A DNA stretch of 64,000 nt from Neurospora crassa OR74A. Taxonomy: Eukaryota; Ascomycota; Sordariomycetes; Sordariales; Sordariaceae. The DNA lies in NCBI RefSeq assembly GCF_000182925.2, contig NC_026502.1, forward strand, positions 3,348,001 to 3,412,000, given 5' to 3'. The first letter of the stretch is position 1. Every line of letters begins with the position of its first letter. Of the stretch, positions 12,220 through 25,898 are shown piece after piece. The notes beneath the pieces are model-generated. The model saw only the letters and a program-made list of their open reading frames with translations, searched no databases and was not told the DNA's origin. Made by a program: the position numbers and the translations under genes.

Positions 12220-13120
12220 TGACGAGGATGGACTTTGAACATTCAGCAATAGAAGAGATATATGTCAGCATACGGCAGGAAGATTGTATACACGACTATT
12301 AATGTATTATAGCCGCTGACTGGTAAGAAAGCCAGCAAGGCCTGATGATGCGATGGCTTTTACGAAATGGAATGTCTCTCATCAATTTGACGCAAAGTTC
12401 TTCATTGCCGGAGCTGGAACACTGCAACACTACGTGAGATGACTCTTGGCAGAGTACTTGGGCTTGATTTAGGCGTACTTTTTGACTTCGACGACCATTG
12501 GAGAGATCGGCGAAGCTTCGAAAGCGCCAACGTTTACAAAGTTTATGATGCGCATGCGCATGCTCGCGCGTAGGCCGGTTGACCAGCACATGACAAATGT
12601 TGGTGAGAAGACCTCATCGGTAAAGCCCGAACTAACTGGGCACGATTCTTCGTTACAGTCCCATTTGCGGTGCGTGGTGATCCGACCCGGCGTTGTTGGA
12701 AAAGAGGAAGAAGTTGAAGACGGGACAGCCAGCCCAGAAATTTATAGGGTTTTTTTTTCTGCTCAGGAAAGGCTTCGCGGTGGGGGACGGATGGGTGGAG
12801 CCTATGGTTTGGATCCACACGCGCTGGACCTGCCAAACCGAATTGCAGCGGATGCGCTTCTGCCTGCCGCTACAACCTAAACGGCGGCTAACACATGCCG
12901 GCCTGCCTCTTTCAGCCTCGCTCACGACGTCAATGGATGCGCCATCTGGCATCTTTCTTCAAACATTAACTGTCTATCTTGACGCAAGGGATATGCACCT
13001 TTGAAGAGTGAAGGTCCCTACTACCTTGGGTCGACTTTTTTTGTGTCTCCATCCATATTATCTCTTGAATTTGTACCATGATCTAGGATCCATAACATCA
13101 ACAATTGGACATCCTTCAAC
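12220..13120. other. Intergenic, GET1 3' flank and upstream of membrane-protein gene
   Basis: No gene supported. Several overlapping frames of about 100 codons near 12480-13000 lack recognisable features. A run of T with short palindromic GCGCATGCGCATGC-like sequence lies near 12550. Confidence 0.5.
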
Positions 13121-14304
13121 ATGACGATACCGTGGGGAACGTGAGTGCTTCTCCTCTGCTTACCAGCTACCTTATCTTCAAGTCATAGCCACCAGACCAA
13201 TCTTGAACAAACCTATGCTAATTCGCCCTCCCCAGAATCCGTTCCCTCACAATCTTCTTCGCCCCCGTCCTCCTCCCCAAAGTATTCGGCCTCTACCGCA
13301 ACTTCCGCCGCGGCCCCCAATCCGTCTATGGGCCGATCAAGGTCCGGCCCGTTCCCTCCTCCGTCCGCCGCGCTCTGCTCCTTCTTCTCTCCCTCTCGCT
13401 CGCCTACGTCGCCCTCGCCCTCCTCCCCATCTACTCCCCCGAGAACATCTTCCGCCTCACGCAATCCCGTCTCCAAATCCCCGTCGACGTGCTCTTCACG
13501 CGCCTGGCCTCCATCCGCCCTCCCTCCGCCGCCGACAACGCATTGCGTCACAAATTCGTCAACCTCCAATCCCGTCTGCTCTACCTGCAATTCGGCCCCG
13601 ACGTCTTGGCCTCATGCCCCTTTTGTTCCTCCGACGACCCCAAATCATATCTCTACTACGCGCTCCCTTCCATCGTCGCCCCGCATCTCTTCAACCTGGG
13701 CGTCATCGCCCTCGTCACTTCCAGCATCTTCACGGGTCGCAACGGGTTTAAATGGCGATACCTGGCGACCATGGCCTCCCTGGTCGTTGGGGGTGCGGAC
13801 GTGTACATGGTCAGCGCGTATAACCCGCAGACCAACGCGCGCGCGCTGCGGTTATACGAAATCGATTTCTTCCACTGGCGACAACGATCGCTGCGCTTTC
13901 TTGTTCTTGCACTCCTCGACTGCTTGCTTGCCACGCTCATGTATCTAAGCTCGACGAACCGGCTGTTTGTCGATCACCCGAGCCCGGCCGAGCGCGTGGA
14001 AACCGTGGTGCGCCAGTTGCAGCACATCAAAGGAAAAGTCAACGCGGTGGGCGTGATGCAGAATACAATCAGCCGGGATGAGGAGTTGAGGGCACGGGGC
14101 AATGCGTATTGGCAGCATGAGGTGAGGCTGATGGGGGAAGTCATGGAGGAGAGGGATGTGGTGGAGGGGGTGAGGGATGCGTTGCGGGAGAGGGTGGTGG
14201 TTGAGAATGTGGAGAGGGATGCGGAAATTTATGTGAGGGCCATGTTGCCGCCTTTTTCGGCGGCCATGCATGGTGGAGGTGGAGAAAGGTCGAAGGACGA
14301 CTGA
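13121..14304 (+). CDS. Predicted multi-pass membrane protein, function unknown
   Basis: I do not recognise a named family. Two exons, 13121-13140 (only 20 bases) and 13236-14304, encode 362 residues. The intron runs gtgagt to cccag with a tgctaat branch site. The joined frame reads MTIPWGTIRSLTIFFAPV at its start and has strongly C-ending codons, as expected of a real gene here. About four to five hydrophobic segments are visible: around residues 10-25, a Leu-rich one about 55-75 (ALLLLLSLSLAYVALALL), then HLFNLGVIALVTSSIF, a VVGGADVYMV segment and LVLALLDCLLATLMYL. A CPFC motif sits in the loop before the third. The C-terminal about 100 residues are hydrophilic and probably helical. Likely a fungal-specific endomembrane protein; role not inferable. 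Confidence 0.8.
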
Positions 14305-14970
14305 TTAGAGAGGGGTTTTCGATACGAGATGCAGTGCTTTTTTGTGTTTTGCGTTTTGGTTGACCAAATCTTATTAGTTGGCATGGCGTTTTGGATATGG
14401 TATTCGGTATCTAGAGCGGTTATAGATCTCTGTTCAAGGTGCTTTGCCTACGTGGGTATACTGTATGATGGAGACTGCGATGTCTTATCCCAAGAGCTGA
14501 TGGATGATCTATGTTAAAACCAGTTACGCTGCGTCCCGGCAATATGAGACTATTTATAATAAAATATACCTGTACCCAGAACACGGAAAAGCATGTTGAC
14601 ATCTCTTGGGTTTGACGCTAGTTGTAACTCCTATCCAGTATGACACTACCAGTTTCCGCTACATATCTAATGTAGTTTTGTTTAGCCACCTCTTCTCCAT
14701 TTCCCCAATTCGTTGTTCCCTTTCTACACCAAGACGGTCCAACGGCGCTACCCCACTGTCTCTAATGATGGCCGCTTTCCAGATATCTTCTTTCCCATTT
14801 ATCATATTACATATTTACCGTTACGTATAGATCTTTTACTATCTTTTTTTGTTTCTCCAGGTCAGACGCACCTTGACCGAACACAACCAATGGTCCTCGA
14901 GTCTACCGTGCGGTTTCCCCCATCCGCCTTGCTCCTCCTCCTCTCCCACCAGACCCTAAAGCTTAGGTCA
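14305..14970. other. Convergent intergenic region
   Basis: Lies between the stop codons of the membrane-protein gene (+) and Rud3 (-). It should hold both 3' UTRs. T-rich, with no gene seen. Confidence 0.5.
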
Positions 14971-17733
14971 CTATGCGTACCCCCCCGTATTCCCTGTATT
15001 CCCCGTGCCTGTACTACTCGTACTATCTTTCCTCTTGTTTGGCGGCTGCGCCGACGCCTCCTCCACGCTCCGTTCCAAAAACCCAGCCCACAAATCAGCC
15101 AGCGACTCACGACCACCGCCTGTGCTGCCCTCTCTTACCGACCCGGCAGTGGGAGACATGGTGCTGCTGTTGTTGGTGTGGGTAGACATGTCGGAAAAGA
15201 AGTCGTGATTCAAAGAGGGGGAGCTGGGCGTCCGGTGGAAGGGCGAGGTGGGTAACCGTAAAAGCGAAGAGGCGCTGCCGAGTCCCCCACCAGAACCACC
15301 TGGGCGGGCGAGACCAGCTTGTTCGCGCTGCTCGTCGGTCCAGTTGAGGAGGCCGGCGATTACTTGGAGGATTTGGAATTTCTTGGGGTCGGAGCGGTCG
15401 AGGGAGAGGAATTGGAGAAGGTGGTTGGTTACGATTTGTCTATCAAGGGTGAGTGGGTGGGTTAGTTTGGTGATGGGTGGTTAGGTTGTTGGATAAGGGG
15501 TAATCAAAACATACCGGTCGATGGTCTCCTCCGGCTTCATCTTCTTAATGTACTTCAACGCCTTGGTCAAGTGATCATTCAGCACAATCGCCTCATGCCT
15601 CAGCTTGCCAATCAGGAGATTTTTTTCCTTGACTTCCTTCTCAAACGGCGCTGTGCGCTCCAGCTCCTTCTGGAGTGATTCCCTGGCGTCCTGGGCCTCC
15701 TTGGCTTTCGCATCCGCCTCCTCGGCGCGCTTCTTCATCGCCGCCAGCTGCTCCTCGCTCGACTCCACCATCTCCCTCAGCTCGCGCTTGCGCGCCTCCT
15801 GGATCTCTTGTAGCGCGCGCTGTAGCCCGTCGATGGCCTGCGACTGTGTATTCCTCTCCTCCGCGACGCGCTCGTATGCCTCCCGCACGTTGGCCAGTTG
15901 CTCCTCCAGGTCCGTCGCCTTGGCCTCCAAGCCCTCGCGCATGCTGCGCTCCTCCATGGCGATCACCTCCCACTCGCCCATGGCGGCGCTTGTCTTTTTG
16001 AGTTCTGATCGGATGTGTTCCACCTCGCGCTCGAGGTCCTCCCGCTCCTTGCCCCAGTTCTGTTGGGACAGGTTCGTCCGGCTGCGCAGGCTGTCAAGCT
16101 CGCGCGCCTGCTCGTCCACCTGCTCGCGCAGCCGGGCGGCCTCCTCCTCCTGGGTTTGCGCCGCCTGCTGCAGCTCCTCGTTGGCTGTCTCGAGCTCCTC
16201 CACGCGCGCCCGGTCCCGTTTGAGGCGCTCGCCGAGGGTCTCCTTGATCTTCTCGACACGGTCGAGCAGGTTCTGGTACTGTGTCTCGGCGTGCTCCTTG
16301 GCGGCTTCGGATTCTTCGAGGTCGGACCGAAGCTGGGACACTTCTTCATCGTGGGTGCTTTGTATGCTTTCGAGTTGCTTGCGCAGCTGCTCGACTTCGG
16401 CACGGAGGGCCTCGCGGTCTTGCGACATGGCTTCGAGCTTGGCGCTGGTTTCTGTGCTATTCTTGGTGGTGGTGGTGGTGGTTGCTGATGTCTCGTCGGC
16501 GGCAGTAGAGTTGGTTACTGGAGACCCCTCCGTCGGCGGTGGGGATGTTGTAGTAGACATTGTAGGAGCAGTTGTTGTTGTAGAGGGATTGGGGATGTGA
16601 CCGTTTGCGCTGTCGGGAGCATGTCCGTTGGCCTCGATGGTATCAGCAGCAGCAACAGCAGCAGCAGGTGTTGTTGCTGTCGTGTCCTCTGCTGGGCTGG
16701 CAGCTGATGCCGACTCGGATTCAGGGTCCGGGTCCGGGGCCGGATTAGAATCCCCGTCTGGCGGTGGCGGTGGGTTTTCAGATTCGGAGTGGTCGGCCAC
16801 AGTTGCGGGTACCTCTATGTCGGTGTCCTCGTCCTCTGCTGGTGCTTCCACCTGGTCGAGTTTCGGTGATGTGTTCTGTACACCCTTGTAGAGACCCAAT
16901 CGGGGTCCTTTGTTAGCGTTCAAGCCGGCGAAATACATTATAATTAGAGCAAGCGGATTAAAAAATGTCGTTCAAATCAAGCAAGAAAACGAAGCGGCTG
17001 TAACTAGGTAGCATGGCAAACAGTCCTTCAACAGAAATAGAGAACTGAACATGACGGAGGCAATTGGAAAGAAACATGGGTTGAGGGAAGAAAGAGCGAC
17101 GATAGCAAATGTTGGTGGGTCGGGGGTATTCGCATACCAAGGAGGCCGGGGTTTCCTCTACAGGCAGAGCAGTTTCCTCTCCAGTATGCTCTGCTCTTTC
17201 AGCCGCTGGCGCTTCTTCTGCCTCTACTTGTGGTAGTGGTGGTGCTGGTGGTTGGTCTGACAGGACTTTTGTATCTGGTGCAGCATCTGGTGTGTTGCTC
17301 CCGCCGCCCTCCTTCGGCTTCGCCTTGATATTACTGGCGGCGGCGGCGCCCTTCTTCTTGTGGTTGCTGCTATTCTTCTTCCTCTTGTTGGCGGGCGAGG
17401 GCGCGGATGACGACGAGACTGCCGGCAGATGGCAAGGCGTCAGTCAGTCGAAAACGAGATCAGAAGGGTGTACTTGATTTCCATCCCGAGCCCAAATCGT
17501 TTCAGAAAGCTGTCCTGTTAGGTACCATTCCGGTCCTCTGGCCAGCCATGCTAGCTACTAGTGCTGTGCAGGGTAATTGGTACACTACATTGGGCGGGGG
17601 GACCCCATGGGCGCGAGAAGCGAATGGAGATGGCGTGGATGGTTGTAACAGGAGGAGGTCCAGATTCGGGGCAACGTCACGTACCTTGGCCAGCCGATTG
17701 GGCGGCCTTGGTGACCGGCGCCGAGGGCGACAT
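14971..17733 (-). CDS. rud3: Rud3-type golgin with GRAB domain
   Basis: Cis-Golgi coiled-coil tether of the Rud3/GMAP-210 type. In yeast the GRAB domain binds Arf1-GTP at the Golgi. Four exons are inferred: 17733-17685, 17418-17138, about 16884-15515 and 15439-14971, for about 722 residues. Exon 1 (MSPSAPVTKAAQSAGQ) joins a Lys-rich segment (ANKRKKNSSNHKKKG). The third acceptor is ambiguous: two in-frame AGs lie nine bases apart, after AAG (16885) or CAG (16876). An acidic, Pro/Thr-rich N-terminal third precedes a coiled coil of about 330 residues rich in Glu, Arg and Gln. The GRAB domain spans the last splice site: LKYIKKMKPEETIDR joined to QIVTNHLLQFLSLDR, then FQILQVIAGLLNWTDEQR. The C-terminal tail is Ser/Gly-rich. 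The start codon lies about 750 bases from the edge of the retrotransposon block. Confidence 0.9.
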
Positions 17734-18474
17734 GGTCAATTCCACTTGTTCAATTATTGCGACGACAGGGTGCAGTACACTATTGTCAATCTCCAAGCGG
17801 TTGCCAAAAGACCAAAGGTGTGGTTGGCGTTTTGGCTCCCCAGTCCGCGATCCTTTTGGCGTGTAGAGTGAAATTTACAAACATGACAACAATGGCAAAG
17901 CCGGGGCTGACGGGGAGGGCGGATTGTCCTCCGTTCGAGTCGTTGGTGGGCGTCCGGGTGCCTGTCAGTGTCAAGTGTCAGTGTCACTGCCCTGAACTGC
18001 CGCTTTGGGACCGACCCGGGACTCCAAACTGAAATCTGCCCGTTGGTTCTGATGCTTGCTTGCCCTTGTCTCTGGAATTTGTTGCAGTGGAGTTTACTCC
18101 GAATTATTGAGGAACCTCTTCCTTGTCCTCTTCCTGTGCCTGGCCACCACTCATGCTTCCACCCTTCCATTCTCGGCGTGTATGCAAGTACTTCACTCAC
18201 TCGGGGACGCGTGTACTCATTTCCAAACCTTCCATAAAAAGAGCTTTGACGGGACGTTGAGATCATATGAAACACTCACACAACAAACTCAGCCCCACGG
18301 ACAACTCTTCTTCCTGTTTCCAATGGCAGTCTATCAGTGGGAACTTTCATCAGCCAGTTTCCTGTCTCGTCTATCTTTGGAGTCTGGAGGTACCTGGCAG
18401 CTTGCAGATCGGCATTCCATCTTCTGACTGCCCTGCACCCCGCGCTTCTTGATCAATGTCCACCCACCACCTTC
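17734..18474. other. Rud3 upstream region up to the transposon boundary
   Basis: GC content is normal and RIP-like AT enrichment is absent right up to the TCCAT target duplication. No gene is supported. It holds the Rud3 promoter. Confidence 0.5.
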
Positions 18475-18479
18475 TCCAT

Positions 18480-18669
18480 TGTCAGAACCCCACATACATA
18501 GGTATGGCAGGTACGACTCACAGTACAGGGCAAGGGCACGCACAGGGTATATGCTTAGTATTATATATTTAGTCAGATCCGGACCTCTACAGTACTTAGG
18601 AGGCCAGACTTCTCTAATATATTATATCCAGGCCATACAGTTGCCCTACATACAGTTGCAATCCTTACA
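18480..18669 (+). repeat. E1 left (5') LTR
   Basis: 190 bases, beginning TGTCAG and ending TTACA. It is preceded by target duplication TCCAT. Differs from the right LTR by about 18 transitions and no transversions in my hand alignment, with the mutated base on the left copy in about half. Confidence 0.95.
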
Positions 18670-18982
18670 ATCTAGTACCTACACCAGTAGAATCGAATTA
18701 ACAACTAACTAGAAGTAAAAATTCACTAGAATTTCATCCGCCAACTTCGTACACCAAACTAATCTAATCGCCAAACGCCGCACTCCTTATACCTCGGGAC
18801 GCCGCATCACCTCAATACAACTACGCCAAATATTAAATCTAATACTAGCATTGTACCTAATACTTAATCTATAGGTAAAAATAAATTAATTAACCCAAAA
18901 CAGAGAGCCAAGCAATTACTACGCTTTTATACTACTAATCACCTATATAGTACCAAAATCAACAAATCTAACTTTAATCTCG

Positions 18983-19240
18983 TGTGAGAGCACGTAACGG
19001 GCGAGACAATGCTGCAGCGTTGTTGACGTTCAATATAGAATTTACGATTAAAGAGTAAAATAAAAGGTAAGAGTTATACGCGCGGCTCGGGCTAGGAGAT
19101 ATACTCCCAGAGCCGGACCCGCTACGGCCTACTCTTCCTTATTTAATTTATAACTAATTACATTATTCGTATCTACGCAATATATTCCAATATAGTGTAG
19201 TGCCCTATTAAGGTATAAACCGTCTAGCTAGGCTATAACA
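18983..19240 (-). repeat. E2 left LTR (3' LTR of the minus-strand element)
   Basis: 258 bases from TGTGAGAG to TATAACA, preceded by TCTCG. It carries the longest GC-rich stretches left in the block (for example the CGCGCGGCTCGGGCT segment), which have few CpA sites for RIP. Confidence 0.95.
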
Positions 19241-19256
19241 TTACCCCCCCCCTCGA
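19241..19256 (-). other. E2 polypurine tract
   Basis: The sequence ttacccccccc followed by ctcgaag directly abuts the left LTR. Read on the minus strand it is a G-run, the plus-strand primer site next to a 3' LTR. Confidence 0.8.
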
Positions 19257-19259
19257 AGA

Positions 19260-22200
19260 AAATTCTGCCCTTAGAATCTTATTAGAAAAGAAGAAGGAGA
19301 AAAAGGTAAAAAGAAGTAACCCTATTATAATTCGAACCTATAGTCTTACAATTATTTTCTAGGTAGAGGAGGAATACCCTTAGAGTAGCCTATATTATAA
19401 TTTTAGGGCCCTTAATCCCGCTACTACGCTATTAGATTAATTCTATAAATTACTTACTTATTAAAAGAAATCCTTTTATAATTACTTATAAACCGACCCG
19501 TAGCCCTTCTTCCCTACTTACGCAGCCAATTTAATCTCCTTAATACTCTACCCTACGTACTATCCCCTACCGGTAGATCGTCCTCTTTATAGTTATTTAA
19601 TACTAAGTCTTTTATTTATACGCCCTTTTAAATACGGAATTACTTTAGAGGACCGGGCTTATTTAGGTTTGTATTATAGAAGGCCTTAAATACGTTAGAT
19701 AAATTCCTAAAATTATAAGTTAGGTACTAGGTAGGATCGGAGTCCTATCCCTTCTAATTAATTTAATAGTATAATTTACTATAAATTAACTATAATATAA
19801 TAATACCTTCGACTTTCTATTCTTCCTAATTTTTAATTAACTCTCCGGTTAGGTTCTTATTCATTTAGTTAGGTAGAGGGTTATTTATATACTTCCGAAG
19901 ACGGTTAATATAATAGACCCTTATTCTATATTAAGCGGAGGGAACCTTAAATTCGTATAAATATCCTTTTATTACTTTAATTTTATAAGGGATACGTATA
20001 AGGGGAAAGTTGAATTTATTATTAGGCTTATTAGTTGATTATAATTTTTTAATAATAAATACCCTATCTTTTACCTTAAAATTAAGATTATAATAATATT
20101 TATTCGCTTAGATTATTTATTTCTCTTAAACCTTAATTATTATATTGTATATTAATTCCTAAAAGTTGTAAAGCGTACGTAAGGCTTATTACGCTTCTTC
20201 GCAGGAATATTATTCCTTTACCGGTATAGCGGTAGTACGGCGGTCCTAATAAAAGGGTAGCAGTATAGGATATTCTATAATAGCTTTATATAGGGATATA
20301 TTAATATTCTTATAATATAGTAAAGCTTGGATAGCGTTTAAAGCGGGGAGTATAATTAATTAATTATTTTAGTTATAATTAATAAATAGGTATAAGCGTT
20401 AGTTAATATATTGGTTTATAATCTCTGCTTGCCCGGTTGTTTGGGAGTGCCCGGATAATAATAGTTTTTATTTAATACCGAGGATTTTGGATATTTCGTT
20501 AGTAAAGGATAATATAAATTGGGGACTATAGTTATTTACTATTTCCTTAGGATAGTTATAAATTTGCTAGGGACTATAATAGTAGAGGTAAGTAGCTTAC
20601 TTAGCAGTAATAGTATCCTTGTAAGGGATATACTAGGATACTTTAAATAAGCGGTCTATTATAATTATTACATTATTGTATTTTCGCTTATCTTTAGGTA
20701 TATTTTTAAAGTTAATAATAATATAATACTAGGTTTAATTAGGGATATTAAGTAGGTGTAATTTCCTAGGGGTTTTATTGCGGGGTATTTTTAAGGCTTT
20801 ATAGGTCTAATAATTATTAATAAATTGGTTAATATTATTAAATATATTAGTTTATTAATATTATTAGGATATAAAGCATTAAATTTTATTTTAGCTAGGG
20901 TAGTTAGTGATTAATCGGGTATAGGCTTTATAAATAAATATTTAGCAAAGATCCCCTTTTAAAATTATTAAGCGGTTCTCTTTTTTAAATAATAGATTAT
21001 TTTTATATAACGAAAATTCTATATCGCTACTTCTTACCTTAAATTAATAAATAAATAAAGAAGGGTCCTCTCGATTTACTTTTAAAAGGGTATTAATTAA
21101 ATTTATATTAAATAGTATCGGTAATTCCTTTTTATTATTTAATAAATAAAGTTCGGTTATTAGGTTTTTAATATTGCCCGTAGATATTTCTCCTTTATTC
21201 TTAATAAAGGAGTATATTCTTTCTCTTTCCTAGTAGAATAATTATAATGTACGTTAGTCTTCTTTTTTATCCTTAACGGTTTAAAAGTTTTTTAATTTCC
21301 TTAAGAGGGCGTTAGCGGTTATATTTTCCCTTCTAAGTTGGTAAGTAAATTTAAAAGTATATTAGAATATTAATTCTACCTACCCAGTTTATTAAGAATT
21401 AAGGAGTCGTTTTATAGAAAAGTATTTTAAGGTTTAGTAGTTTATAATTATAATAAACGGATAGACGCTAATTAATTCGGCCTACTAAATTATTAGGGTT
21501 TTTATAATAGCGAATAATTCTTTATTATAGATAATATAATTTATTTCTATAGGTAATATAATTTCGGAGAAGAAGGCTACCGGGTGCTAATCGTTATTAT
21601 TTAATTGTAATTAGAATAAGATGCTTGCGTAGATTCTATTAGAGGCGTCGGTTTTAATTCGAATAGGTTTTTTATAATAGAAGTAGGCGAGAATTAGTAC
21701 CTTTAATAATTAATCCTTTAATTTATTGAAGGAGGCTTAGTAATCCTTAGTTTATAGGAAGTAGGTATTTTTTTTAGTTAAATAAATAAGGGGACGAGTT
21801 ATACGGCCGAACTTCCTTACGAATTTATAGTAAAAGTTATAGAATTTAATAAAGGATTATACCCCTTTAATACTAGTTAGTTCCTTTTAATTCCGGACTA
21901 TAACAATTTTTTTGGAATTTACGGATACCCCTTCGATTGAAATAATAAAGCTTAGAAATTTTATAAATATAATATAAAATTTGTACTTCTTAATATTGGC
22001 CTAGAGTCCTATATTATAAAGTTGCTCTAATACCTTCTTAATATAGATTTTGTATTCTTCCTTCGTTTTAGAGAAAATTAGGATATTATTAATATAAACG
22101 CTACAAAAATCGTTTAAATAATTTATTAATATTTTATTAATAAATTATTAAAAAATTGCTAAGTTATTAATTAGCCTAAAGGGTAAGACCTTATACTTAT

Positions 22201-25200
22201 AAGCGCTATAGCAGGTATAGAAGGTAATTAAATCTTTATTATTGAGGAATATTCGAATATAGTAGAATATTTATTAAATATCGATCTTTATAAATATTTT
22301 AACTTTAAATAATTGAATAATAATTTCCTTAATAAGGGGTAGAAGGTAATAGTCCTTCTTTAAGAGGGTATTAACTTTCGGTAATTTACGTAGAAATAGA
22401 ATCCTCTATTAGCTTTAAGTATAAATAAGATAGGTATAGCCTAAAGTATAGTATTAGGTTTAATAAATCCTTTATTTAGATTTTCTATAATATAATTTCT
22501 ATAAGCCTCTAACTCCTTAAGGGATATTTTATATAGGGGGCTATAATTTAAATCCTTAGGACGGGCGCCTTTATTTAAAGGAATATAGTAGTTGATATTC
22601 GGACGCAAATTGGGGAGGGCGTTTAATTTAATTTTATTAAAAACTTCGAGGAAATTGTAATAATAGTTTAGGACTTCTTTGAGAATTCGTTACTTTAATT
22701 CCACTTCGTCTATTTCTAACGAATTATAGAGAATAATATATTATTCTTCGATAAACCGATTTAATTTATAAAAATTAATTATATTAATATAAATCTTTTT
22801 TATTATTTTATAGAAAGGGTCCGCGCTAATAAAGGTTAAATCCGTTGGGCGATCTTTAGTCTATCCTTAATTACGTTTTAAATAATAGCGATTATACGTA
22901 TTATATAGTAAGTATAAGTCTTAGGTTAATTCGGGTTTAATTTAATGTGGGGGTATCCGGAGGAATTCCTCTAATTCCGGCGGTATTTTATTAATCTATT
23001 TAAAAAATTACTAGTCTATATAATTAAAGTAGTATTAAATTGCATTTAAGGATAGGGATTAGATTGGTCGGTACTATAGGATAGCGAGAAGTTACTAGGA
23101 AAAGTTGGGTTTGGGTGATTTTAATAGTAGGGGACGCTCTAATTCTTTAATTTTAGATAGAATTATTTAGGAGTTATTATAATTATTGTAGCGTTATTTA
23201 TTTTCTTTTTATATTAATAGTTCCCGGGCTTTAACGTCCTTTTAGAAGTTTGGATATTTAATAAATTCTAAATTGTTACTTTTTCTAATCTTAAGGTTGT
23301 AGGAGAAGTCTTATTTCTAAGAAGTAGGGAATAGTAGGTGTACGCGGGTTAAATTAGTAAAAATATTATTCTAGGCTAATTATATATTTCCGATAATTAT
23401 ATTACGTTTTAGGTTTGGGAGTATAATAATTTATTAATCGAGGACTTTATAATTTTAAATTTTAATATATCCTTTAAAAATTACTTCGATAGAGTCGGGT
23501 TTGGCTTTTTTATATGGGGTAATATATTTAGGATTAAAATTATTATAAATAGGTAATTTTAATAGCTTTTGTAACCTTCGGGCGAAAGGGAGGTTTATAA
23601 TAATATAGGTATCGGTTCTAGTATTAATAAGAGTATTAGAAATAGTAATAGTAATTCTATTAAGAGTTATACTATATTTAATAAGAAAGGAGGACCTTCC
23701 GCCAAAATAATTATAGAGGTTGAAATTTAGATATTATATATTAGTAATATTAGTTAATGTTCCTTAGGGAGAATTTTATTCTAGGGTAATTAATTTCCTT
23801 CGATGGCCTTATTCTTAATATCCGAGGAGGATAGGGATTCCTTATTGGAAATTGGGGTATTGATTAATTCCTTAATATTAGAGGAATTCTTTCCCTAAAT
23901 AGCGTTGGTAATTGAATTTAGGTAAGTATTGAATTATTTAGAGAGCTTCTCCTTATAGGGGTATTTGCTACTTATATATCTTTTCTTATAATAGGAAAAG
24001 TAGTAACCCTTGTAATTAAATTTGCGTATTTCTTCGGGGGTAGGACGATTGAAGACTTTAGTCTTTATAATAAGTTTAGAAGGGGTAATATCCTTTAAAG
24101 AGTTAGTAGTACAATGGAAGCTTTATTTATTTTTATATTAATAGTTCTTTTAAGCATTTATATAATTACTTTTATTAAGGGAATTAAGTAAGAAAATATA
24201 ATTGTTAAATTATTTTAATAAATTTAAATAGGTAAATTCTATTACTTAATAGAACTCCTTAGTAATTTTATAATAAAGGTCGCTTTTCTATTAATTATGC
24301 GGGCGGCGGTACTAGTCCGCTAGACGCTAGAAGGTGTTTTTAAAAATTTAAAAGTATTTACTATATTTTATTTTTAAATTATTAAATTCTACGAGAGCTT
24401 TCTCGTATGTACTATAATTATAGTATTTATTTTAGAAGTATTTGAGGAGTTCGTTAAAGGTAATTAGGCGGTTAGGATAATTATAATTTAAATATAAGAA
24501 TAAAGTTTAGGTAACTCTATTTACGAAGCGGTTAATAATATATCCAAACTTTTAATAATCGTTATTAAAGTAGTTAGTATTAATTTCGAATTTAATTTTA
24601 ATTTAATAGTACTAAATGTCGAAAGTAACCTTATTTTCTTTTTTATTGTTATAGAACTTATTAATATTCTCCTCCTTCGTCGATTATTTATTATTGGAGG
24701 ATTAAGTAATAATAGTAGTACCCGGGGTATTAGAGTAGGAGCGGCTATTAGGATTATTGTAGGGGGTATTATTCTTTAAGCTTTTAGAATTTTTAAATTT
24801 ATTAGAGTCCTTATTAGAATTATTAGGGTTTTTATTATTCGAAGCGGTTTTACTAGCGGTATTTAAAGCGGTTTTTAGAAATGTTAATAAATATTTATTC
24901 TCCTTTTTAAAACGTTGGTTCTTTGTAAATGCCTATTGGAAATTAACGTTAGAGGAGTAGAAGGATTAGTCGGTTGGGGGGTTGGAGTTATTATTAGTAA
25001 TTTTTTTAAATAGGTTGGCGGCGATAATACCGAAGCGATTAGCTTAGTTCTCTATAACCTAAAGATCTTTATTAGTTTAGTTAAATAATTCGATAAAATT
25101 ATTAAATTATTCGATAGCGGCTATAAAGGAGATGGTACGAACGTATATTTTTAAGAATATAATTTCGGGAGAAGCTTAGATTAGAGCGACGAATTAGTTA

Positions 25201-25898
25201 TAAGTTATAAGGCCGTTGAAAGATTTAGCTTTAACATTACCTTTACCTTCGGTTATTATAAGGGTAAATAGTATAAAGGTATTATTATTATAATATATAT
25301 ATTCGAGGAGGGTAAGAAGACGCTCTTTTAAATCCCGAATAGGGACTTTTTAATTAACGAAGTAGTAAGTATAATAGGCGATAGGCTAAACTTAATTGAA
25401 GTAATATTTATACAATTCCTTAAGAACGAAGCCTAATAAGTCGAATTTATTATTATTATTATTAGTATTAATAGTATAAAATATAGCGCTTTAATAATTA
25501 GGGCCGTAAAAGTCGTTAGGATTAAGGGATTTACATTTAATTTCGGAAGGAGGTAGTTTATTATCCTTAAATATATATTTCTTTAGGACGTTAGGGTTGA
25601 AGTAGATACAGTATAATTATATAGCGCTAGTATTATTATAAATTATTTTAATATAATTCTAAGGTATTTAATAATTAGTAATTTAATTGATAATTGTTTC
25701 TACTCCTCTTCGGAAATCTCTTTTCTATTAAAAAGGCGGAGGGATTGCGATATATTGAGTGTCCGGTCTTTATTTTACCCTATTATTAATTCTAATCGTC
25801 GGTCGCTACGTTACTATATTATAGCTTTTATTTTAATCTCTTCTTTTAAGTAAAATATTTAATACTATCCCTAGTAGAGAGAGATGAGTCGTAAATAG
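19260..25898 (-). pseudogene. RIP-degraded gag-pol of E2
   Basis: This is the internal region of E2 on the minus strand. Reverse transcriptase motifs lie near 22500-21890 and an integrase catalytic core near 20760-20430. The first of the expected Asp residues of the DD boxes read as Asn, as G-to-A changes would produce. Higher coordinates (about 23-25.9 kb) hold the expected gag and protease positions but are too degraded to define. No frame is open for more than a few dozen codons. Confidence 0.85.

Noticed and set aside
15605-16600. 331-codon Ser/Arg-rich + frame
   Set aside because: Antisense shadow of the Rud3 coiled coil.
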